The notes beneath the pieces are model-generated. The model saw nothing but the letters and a program-made list of their open reading frames with translations, ran no database searches and was not told where the DNA came from. Shown here one piece after another: positions 58,817 through 64,000 of a DNA stretch of 64,000 bases. Position 1 is the first letter of the stretch, and each line of letters starts with the position of its first letter. This DNA comes from Paenibacillus_G sp049942825 (GTDB lineage: Bacteria > Bacillota > Bacilli > Paenibacillales > NBRC-103111): the NCBI RefSeq assembly GCF_049942825.1, contig NZ_CP187970.1, forward strand, positions 5,332,001 to 5,396,000, written 5' to 3'. Made by a program: the position numbers and the translations under genes.

Positions 58817-59785
58817 CTAGAACAGAGACGTGTTGTTGAGCTTCTTCGTGACGTAATTGGCCCCAAGCAGCAGAGCCAGCGCAATCAGCGATTTGATGAG
58901 ACCGACCGCGGTCGCGTACGAGTAGCGGCTGTTCACAATCCCCATCTGGTAGACATATACGTCGAGGACACTGCTTGCGCTTTCGTTGAGCGAATTGCGG
59001 AGCACGAGAATTTGATCGAAGTTCGAATTGAGCACGCCCGAGATCGCCAGGATGAACAGGATCGTAATCGTCCCTTTGATCGAGGGAAGCGTAATGAACC
59101 ACATCTTCTGGAACCGGCCCGCTCCGTCCATCGTCGCCGCCTCATACAGCTCCGGCGAGACGCTTGAGATCGCCGCCAGGTAGATGATCGCCGACCAGCC
59201 GAGCTCCTTCCAGATGTCCGTCGAGACCACGATGCCCCAGAAGTAATCCGGCTCCGCCAGGTACGCGATCGGTTCCGTAATGAAGCCGAGCGCGAGCAGC
59301 AGCTTGTTCACGATCCCCACGTCCGCCAGCCACGTGGACAGGATGCCCCCGAGAATGACCCAGGAGAGAAAATGCGGAAGATAAGACACTGTCTGCACCG
59401 ACTTTTTGAACCACACCGAGGACAGCTCATTGAGGAACAGAGCAAACAAAATCGGCAGCGGAAAGCCGATCAGCAGCTTCAGCATGCTCATGCCGAGCGT
59501 GTTCTTGACCACATAGGGCAGGCTGTCATCGGTGAGAAAGGCCCGAAAATGCTCCAGTCCCGCCCAGGGCGCCTCCGCCACGGATTTGATGATGCTGAAT
59601 TCCTTGAATGCGATGATGATCCCGTACATTGGAATATAATGGAACACAAGCATCCAGGCTACGCCCAGCAGGGCCATCACCTGAAGATACCGCTGTCCGT
59701 ATACCTTGCGGATCCATTTCGCCGCTCCCGCCCTCCGGCGGACAAGCCCTCCGGCCGGCGCATGGGAGCGAATGCCGCTGCGCAT
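58817..59785 (-). CDS. Carbohydrate ABC transporter permease, YteP/LplB type
   Basis: 322 residues. The preferred start is ATG 59785 (MRSGIRSH), eight bases after GGGAGG; a GTG nine bases earlier is also possible. A basic N-terminal tail precedes TM1 (VMALLGVAWMLVFHYIPMYG). The family block AFKEFSIIKSV follows. The EAA loop is ELYEAATMDGAGRFQKMWFI then TLP. First gene of the five-gene operon permease-permease-binding protein-kinase-regulator. Confidence 0.92.
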   Translation of the reverse strand: MRSGIRSHAPAGGLVRRRAGAAKWIRKVYGQRYLQVMALLGVAWMLVFHYIPMYGIIIAFKEFSIIKSVAEAPWAGLEHFRAFLTDDSLPYVVKNTLGMSMLKLLIGFPLPILFALFLNELSSVWFKKSVQTVSYLPHFLSWVILGGILSTWLADVGIVNKLLLALGFITEPIAYLAEPDYFWGIVVSTDIWKELGWSAIIYLAAISSVSPELYEAATMDGAGRFQKMWFITLPSIKGTITILFILAISGVLNSNFDQILVLRNSLNESASSVLDVYVYQMGIVNSRYSYATAVGLIKSLIALALLLGANYVTKKLNNTSLF

Positions 59786-59818
59786 CGGCAGCACCTCCCT
59801 ACCCTTTCTTGTCTAGGC

Positions 59819-59876
59819 TGTAAGCCTTATCGCATAACCTTATTCTAGACGGGGAGGCCCCCCTGGCATAAGGCTT
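59819..59876. promoter_or_regulatory. Promoter region of the second importer with cre-like word and inverted repeat
   Basis: TGTAAGCCTTATC (59819-59831) is the same 13-mer found, on the other strand, in the promoter of the first importer (6324-6336). It is one mismatch from the cre consensus core. AAGCCTTAT recurs inverted as ATAAGGCTT at 59868-59876, with a GGGGAGGCCCCCC hairpin between. A TAGAAT -10-like hexamer lies on the minus strand (plus 59844-59849). The rest of 59877-60010 is unremarkable apart from an ACCCC/GGGGT hairpin near 59937-59951. Confidence 0.4.
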
Positions 59877-60010
59877 CATTTTTCGCGTGAATTCCCCATA
59901 TTTCAGGTGGCGGACGGGCTGCGCAGGCATAAGAAAAACCCCTGACCGGGGTCCTTGCGAAGAAGTTCATCGTGGTGTAAGTGGAGTTTCTCTAGCGGTC
60001 TATCCACCGC

Positions 60011-60039
60011 GTGAAGCATCCCCCCAAACGAGGTATAAT
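60011..60039 (+). promoter_or_regulatory. Promoter of the DUF2536 gene
   Basis: A perfect TATAAT (60034-60039) has a weak -35 (GTGAAG) 17 bases upstream. It lies about 40 bases before the start codon. Confidence 0.5.
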
Positions 60040-60080
60040 GGCTTAAGGAAGACTCTACCACGCAGATAAGGAGAATCGCA

Positions 60081-60287
60081 ATGGACTTTATTCTGGACAA
60101 GATCGAAACGAAGGTCGAATTGTTTGAAGCCTGGGATCTCGCCGTCCTGGAACGCATCATCGGGGAAGCGGTGGACCGCAACAAGGCGCTCATGCTTGAC
60201 GTTCATTCCATAAGCCACCAGGCCGTGTATCACCCCCAGCGCAATGGCATGCTCTATACGGCCGCCGTGCACTTCAAGCTCAAATAA
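60081..60287 (+). CDS. DUF2536 family protein (YrzA-like)
   Basis: A 68-residue soluble protein: MDFILDKIETKVELFEAWDL, then NKALMLDVHSISHQAVYHPQ, and ending YTAAVHFKLK. This is the DUF2536 pattern of B. subtilis YrzA. Its function is unknown. The ATG at 60081 follows AAGGAG. It is monocistronic, between a TATAAT promoter and a strong terminator. Confidence 0.85.
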   Translation: MDFILDKIETKVELFEAWDLAVLERIIGEAVDRNKALMLDVHSISHQAVYHPQRNGMLYTAAVHFKLK

Positions 60288-60353
60288 AGCCAAGCCTGCA
60301 GATCCGCTCGTGAGAGTGATCCTCACGACAATTGGCGTGAATACGAGCGCTGC

Positions 60354-60387
60354 AAAAAAAAGGGACTGCCCGGGCAGTCCCTTTTTT
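60354..60387. terminator. Bidirectional intrinsic terminator
   Basis: A self-complementary AAGGGACTGCCC / GGGCAGTCCCTT stem has A8 before it and T6 after it. It terminates the DUF2536 gene on the plus strand and could equally end the VanZ gene on the minus strand, although that stop lies 230 bases away. Confidence 0.85.
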
Positions 60388-60617
60388 GAGGTTATGCCGG
60401 CCGCTCCCCGTTCCGCTGGACACGGCTCTGCAGGATGAACTCGCCGGCTGCTGGCCATGCCTCCGGCGCACGGCGGAAGGAACGAATGCCTGGCCCCTCT
60501 CGCCTTACGGATCTGTGTTTCCTAGCGTCACAGGGATCCAAGTTCCTCCCCGGGTGACCGGAGACTTGTCCTTCCCCCCGCGGCGTACCGCACGCCATCC
60601 GGAGCACTTCCTCCGGT

Positions 60618-61073
60618 TCACACCCAGCCTTCTCTTCTGGCCCTCTTGTACAGCATATACCCCATCCCCGCCCCAATCGAGTTGAGCAGCAGATCGTCCA
60701 CATCAAAGGTTCCTACCCTCAGCAGCATCTGCATCAGCTCAATGACGATCAGGGGGCCGAGGAACGAGAGGGCGAAGACGGCAGGATTGCGTCGGCAGCG
60801 CCGGAAGATGGCCGGCAGCAGGAGACCGAACGGAATGAACACGCCGATGTTGCCGAAGATGTTGACGATCATGTCCAGCGGTTGATGCCTGCCCACGTGA
60901 AGCACAAAATCGCTGACAGTCCGCAGCGGAACCAGATTGTACTGATAATCCGGCAGATACATCCGCCGCAGGGGCCGGTTGAAGCCGAGGAACATCGTAT
61001 ACAGCAGCAGTACGGTGTATGCGACGAGAATCCCAGCGGCTGACCGGCTCGTGGCTCTCTCCCTTTTAGCCAT
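60618..61073 (-). CDS. VanZ-family membrane protein
   Basis: 151 residues with four membrane helices. Family hallmarks are YNLVPLRTVSDFVLHV, NIFGNIGVFIPFGLLLP (the N-hh-GNhhhFhPhGhhhP motif) and ELMQMLLRVGTFDVDDLLLN then GAGMGYMLY. VanZ proteins give modest teicoplanin tolerance in some hosts; here the role is unknown. The N-terminus is basic (MAKRERATSRSAAG). It lies between DUF2536 and the germination operon, in opposite orientation to both. Confidence 0.9.
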   Translation of the reverse strand: MAKRERATSRSAAGILVAYTVLLLYTMFLGFNRPLRRMYLPDYQYNLVPLRTVSDFVLHVGRHQPLDMIVNIFGNIGVFIPFGLLLPAIFRRCRRNPAVFALSFLGPLIVIELMQMLLRVGTFDVDDLLLNSIGAGMGYMLYKRARREGWV

Positions 61074-61194
61074 CGCCTAGCCTCCCATCCCATGCCGCGG
61101 AAGCGCTGCGCCGCCGAGGTACGGCCGGCTGCGCGGTCCACGGCTTTCTCTCTATTGCTCTTTTGCCAAGAATACCATATTCCGGGGGGGGCTG

Positions 61195-61225
61195 TGAATA
61201 ATTCCGAAGAACCTGACTCACGCTA
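61195..61225 (+). promoter_or_regulatory. Sigma-G-type promoter of the germination operon
   Basis: TGAATA (61195-61200), an 18-base spacer, then CACGCTA (61219-61225). The -35 is perfect for sigma-G; the -10 differs from CATNHTA at one position. It lies 34 bases before the start of the GerA-type gene, whose relatives are forespore-expressed. Confidence 0.55.
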
Positions 61226-61258
61226 AGACCAACTTAAGGTAAGGGAGGAAACGCGCGC

Positions 61259-62782
61259 ATGACCGGTTCTCCTGCAAACGAGGCTCCTCTCTCACCGGCA
61301 CTGGCGGACAATCTGGACGAGCTTCGGCGCCTGCTTGGCGACAGTGATGACGTCGTCGTACGACAGCTCGATAACGGCTGCGCGCTCGTGTATATCGACG
61401 GCCTTGCCGACAGCGAGACCGTCTCCCGGGAACTGATCGCCCCCCTGCTCAGCCTCGGGAAGGAAGAGCGGGAATCCCTCGCCAGGGCCGGGGAGCTCGA
61501 GGCTCAGCTGCGGAGCCGGCTGCTCGCAGCCGGAGAGCTTCACTGCACGGATTCCTCCGCCGCAGCGGTCAACGCCGTGCTGGACGGCGGCACCGTGATC
61601 CTCGCCGACGGACTCGGGGAAGCCTTCACTGCCGGTACACCCGGCTGGGAACGCCGCGCGGTGGAAGAGCCCAAGACCCAGACCGTAGTCCGGGGTCCCA
61701 AGGAGAGCTTCACGGAGACGCTGCGCACGAACACCTCTCTCCTGCGGCGCAAGATCCGCTCCCCGAAGCTGCGGCTGCAGACCCTGCGGATCGGCCGGAT
61801 GACGCAGACCCAGGTGGCGCTGGCCTATATTGACGGGATAGCCGATGAAGGGGTAGTCCGGGAGCTGAAGCGCAGGCTCGAGGGTATCGATACGGACAGC
61901 ATCCTGGAGAGCTCTTATATCGAAGAATTTATCGAGGATTCGCCCTACAGCCCTCTGCCCACCCTCGCGAATACGGAGAGGCCCGACGCGGTCGCGGCCG
62001 GGCTGCTCGAAGGACAGGTGGCCGTCTTCGTGGACGGCACGCCGTTCGTTCTGCTCGGTCCCGTCACATTCTTCAACTTCCTGCAGTCTTCGGAGGATTA
62101 CTACCAGCGGTACGATATCGCCACGTTCATCCGGCTGATCCGGTACGGCTCGTTCGTGGTGTCCATGCTGCTGCCGGCCTTGTATATCGCCATCACGACG
62201 TTCCACCAGGAGATGCTGCCCACTACGCTGCTGATCTCCCTGGCCGCCCAGCGGGAAGGGGTGCCCTTCCCCGCCTTCGTGGAGGCGATGATCATGGAGG
62301 TCACCTTCGAGGTGCTCCGGGAGGCCGGGATCCGGATGCCCCGGGTCGTGGGTCCCGCCATCTCGATCGTCGGGGCGCTGGTGCTCGGCCAGGCCGCCGT
62401 ACAGGCAGGGCTTGTCTCCGCGGCCATGGTCATCGTCGTTTCCTTCACAGCGATCTCCAACTTCGTCATTCCTGCTCTGAATGTTACGGTAGCCGCAAGG
62501 CTCGTACGATTTATTCTGATGATCCTGGCCGCCACGCTCGGGCTGTTCGGCATTGTCGCAGGCTTCATGACCCTGCTCATCCATATGGCATCCCTCCGCT
62601 CGCTCGGCGTTCCTTACCTGTCGCCTCTGGCGCCGCTGAATCTCTCGAGTCTCAAAGACGCTATTGTGCGTATGCCCTGGTGGACCCTGAAGCGCAGACC
62701 TCAGGGGCTGGCCCACGGCAACCGCAGGCGCCAAAAAGACGGCATGATGCCTTCGCCGCCCGGGCGGAAACCCGGAAGCTGA
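61259..62782 (+). CDS. Spore germination receptor subunit A (GerAA/GerKA family)
   Basis: 507 residues. An N-terminal soluble domain (about 1-250) has FTETLRTNTSLLRRKIRSPK and the family block SYIEEFIEDSPYSPLPTLAN. About five membrane helices follow (first near YGSFVVSMLLPALYIAITTF, then VGPAISIVGALVLGQAAVQA). It ends with a basic cytoplasmic tail (LKRRPQGLAHGNRRRQKDGM). With GerB- and GerC-type subunits it forms the nutrient receptor in the spore inner membrane. The ATG at 61259 follows GGGAGGAAA. A GerC-type gene follows after 204 bases with no GerB-type gene between, unlike the usual A-B-C order. Confidence 0.93.
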   Translation: MTGSPANEAPLSPALADNLDELRRLLGDSDDVVVRQLDNGCALVYIDGLADSETVSRELIAPLLSLGKEERESLARAGELEAQLRSRLLAAGELHCTDSSAAAVNAVLDGGTVILADGLGEAFTAGTPGWERRAVEEPKTQTVVRGPKESFTETLRTNTSLLRRKIRSPKLRLQTLRIGRMTQTQVALAYIDGIADEGVVRELKRRLEGIDTDSILESSYIEEFIEDSPYSPLPTLANTERPDAVAAGLLEGQVAVFVDGTPFVLLGPVTFFNFLQSSEDYYQRYDIATFIRLIRYGSFVVSMLLPALYIAITTFHQEMLPTTLLISLAAQREGVPFPAFVEAMIMEVTFEVLREAGIRMPRVVGPAISIVGALVLGQAAVQAGLVSAAMVIVVSFTAISNFVIPALNVTVAARLVRFILMILAATLGLFGIVAGFMTLLIHMASLRSLGVPYLSPLAPLNLSSLKDAIVRMPWWTLKRRPQGLAHGNRRRQKDGMMPSPPGRKPGS

Positions 62783-62986
62783 TCAGGGGATCTTCCAAAC
62801 GGCGGCGGAGGGATCGAGCCCCTTCGAAAGAAGAATTTCCCCTTTGGGGCCGGTACATAGAAATCTCCTAGGATCACGCCGCTCACCGGATGGCAGGAAG
62901 CCAAAAGCCAGCCCGAGTCCAGCTTCCCCAGTGCCCGCCTCAGCCCGCTTCCCCCAATCCGCTTAAGGAAGGAGATGGACATCCTC

Positions 62987-64000
62987 ATGCGCAGGCTTCT
63001 TCTGACGCTGCTGCTGCTGACCTTGACCGTGCCCCTGGCCGGCTGCTGGGACAAGACTGAGCTTAATGAGCTTGCCATCACCGCCGCAACGGGACTCGAC
63101 TACAAGGATGGCCGCTGGCTCGTTTCATTCCAGGTTGTCATCCCCCAGTCCATCTCGAACCAGAGCGGAAGCAACAGCGGGGCCCAGGCTCCGGTGATGG
63201 TGTTCAGCACGGAGGGGGAATCGATCCGGGGAGCCGTACAGCGTTCGAGTTTCGAGATGCCGCGCGCGCTCTTTTTTGCCCACAACCGAATTCTCATTAT
63301 CGGCGAGGAGGCGGCGCGAAGAGGATTCGGCCAGATGATCGACATCTATCTGCGCAACCCCGATTCCAGGGAGACGGTCTCGGTCTACGTTACCGAGCGC
63401 ACGGCAAGGGAGGTCCTCGAACACCTCATTCCGCTGGAGAAGATTCCGGGAGCGGCCATCCGCAATCTCATTAAGAATGAGGAGATCAACGGGTCAAACT
63501 TCCAGGAAACGCGGATCTATCAGATGGCGATGAAGATGACCGGCGAATCGAAGGCCGTCGTGGTGCCCGAAATCTACATCTCCGGCGACAACCGGCAGGC
63601 GGATTCTCTCGATTCGCTCAAGCGCACCACAGCAGGCTCGAAGCTGAAGCTGAACCGTGTCGGGATTTTCAAGAAGGACAAGTTCGTCGGCTGGATGAAG
63701 CGGACCGACGCGTACGGTCTGAGCTGGATTACGGACTCCGTCAAAAAGACGACCTTCTTTTTCGGCTGTGCGAAAGGGGACGAGAACTACCAGGCCTCCC
63801 TCCTGATCACGGACAGCAAGACCCGCCGCGTTCCGCGCATCCAGGACGGCAAGCTATCCGTCGATATCAAGGTGGAGGCCAAGGGCACGCTGATGGAGAA
63901 CAACTGCACCATCGATCCGAGCCGGCTCGAGGGCCTTGCGGAGCTCGAAGAGATCGCTGAGGAGGAGATCACCAAGCGCATGAAGGAAGCCTTCCGCACC
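62987..64000 (+). CDS. Ger(x)C family germination lipoprotein (runs off right edge)
   Basis: The frame is open from the ATG at 62987 to the window edge (338 codons). AAGGAAGGAG lies 12 bases upstream; an in-frame ATG at 62975 sits directly on that site. Lipoprotein signal MRRLLLTLLLLTLTVPLAGC then WDKTELNELAITAATGLDYK, the defining start of GerAC/GerKC proteins. Domain 1 continues through AHNRILIIGEEAARRGFGQM and VYVTERTAREVLEHLIPLEK. The last visible part (about 270-338) enters the C-terminal domain (LSVDIKVEAKGTLMENNCTI). It is anchored on the outer face of the spore inner membrane with the A subunit. Only a few C-terminal tens of residues are missing. Confidence 0.93.
   Translation, partial: MRRLLLTLLLLTLTVPLAGCWDKTELNELAITAATGLDYKDGRWLVSFQVVIPQSISNQSGSNSGAQAPVMVFSTEGESIRGAVQRSSFEMPRALFFAHNRILIIGEEAARRGFGQMIDIYLRNPDSRETVSVYVTERTAREVLEHLIPLEKIPGAAIRNLIKNEEINGSNFQETRIYQMAMKMTGESKAVVVPEIYISGDNRQADSLDSLKRTTAGSKLKLNRVGIFKKDKFVGWMKRTDAYGLSWITDSVKKTTFFFGCAKGDENYQASLLITDSKTRRVPRIQDGKLSVDIKVEAKGTLMENNCTIDPSRLEGLAELEEIAEEEITKRMKEAFRT

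Noticed and set aside
59933..59952. Terminator for a minus-strand gene upstream of the second importer
   Set aside because: A 5-bp ACCCC/GGGGT stem with a T run exists, but no minus-strand gene lies upstream of it.
1..64000. rRNA, tRNA, intact insertion sequence or prophage
   Set aside because: No conserved rRNA stretch, tRNA cloverleaf, transposase motif or phage gene was seen on either strand by eye. A covariance-model scan would be the decisive test.

Overview
The window looks like a GC-rich (about 60% by eye) spore-forming Bacillales chromosome, most likely a Paenibacillus or close relative. The evidence is the gerA-type germination genes at the right end, a YteA-family spore protein, sigma-G-type promoters, two YesM/YesN-type two-component systems wired to lipoprotein-dependent sugar ABC importers, AGGAGG-type ribosome sites and many GTG/TTG starts. 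Almost all genes lie on the minus strand. I saw no rRNA, tRNA, CRISPR array or intact transposase.

Layout. (1) 1-9787: a pectin/rhamnogalacturonan-type uptake locus: histidine kinase, AraC-type response regulator, family-1 solute-binding lipoprotein, two MalFG-type permeases and, running off the left edge, a rhamnogalacturonan-acetylesterase-like enzyme. The locus is split by two convergent plus-strand genes (SIMPL protein, small membrane protein) and 1.1 kb of tandem and palindromic repeats, yet both halves carry the same promoter-proximal direct repeat. (2) 10006-25517: housekeeping and spore-linked genes: HAD phosphatase, Nudix, GNAT, CuZn-SOD lipoprotein, small sigma-G-type spore candidates, FAD monooxygenase, YihY, DUF421, TPR protein, acyltransferase, YteA, leucine dehydrogenase, methyltransferase, FUSC-type exporter. 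(3) 25819-33444: a phosphate/zinc block. phoX-tatA-tatC pairs a Tat-exported phosphatase with its own translocase. A MacB-type ABC operon with a histidine-rich loop and a DUF3299-like lipoprotein (frameshifted here) resembles a zinc-responsive uptake operon. A PhoA-type alkaline phosphatase follows. PhoP-box-like repeats precede both phosphatases.

(4) 34432-41701: NAD salvage (pncA-pncB), HelD, a probable small RNA divergent from helD, and small or GNAT proteins. (5) 42020-48326: a type I secretion-like operon, unusual in a Gram-positive: an ABC exporter with a dead C39-like domain, an HlyD adaptor and a 920-residue secreted modular protein. (6) 48693-52321: a eukaryotic-type HisA, an AT-rich islet with a zinc-ribbon protein, an esterase lipoprotein, a frameshifted gene and a small lipoprotein. 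(7) 52413-59785: a second sugar importer with its own two-component system. (8) 60081-64000: DUF2536 protein, VanZ-like protein and a sigma-G-type germination operon (GerA-type A subunit, then a GerC-type subunit cut by the right edge).

Two genes (28744-29624 and 51211-51818) each need one extra G in a short G run to be intact; they may be real mutations or base-calling errors.
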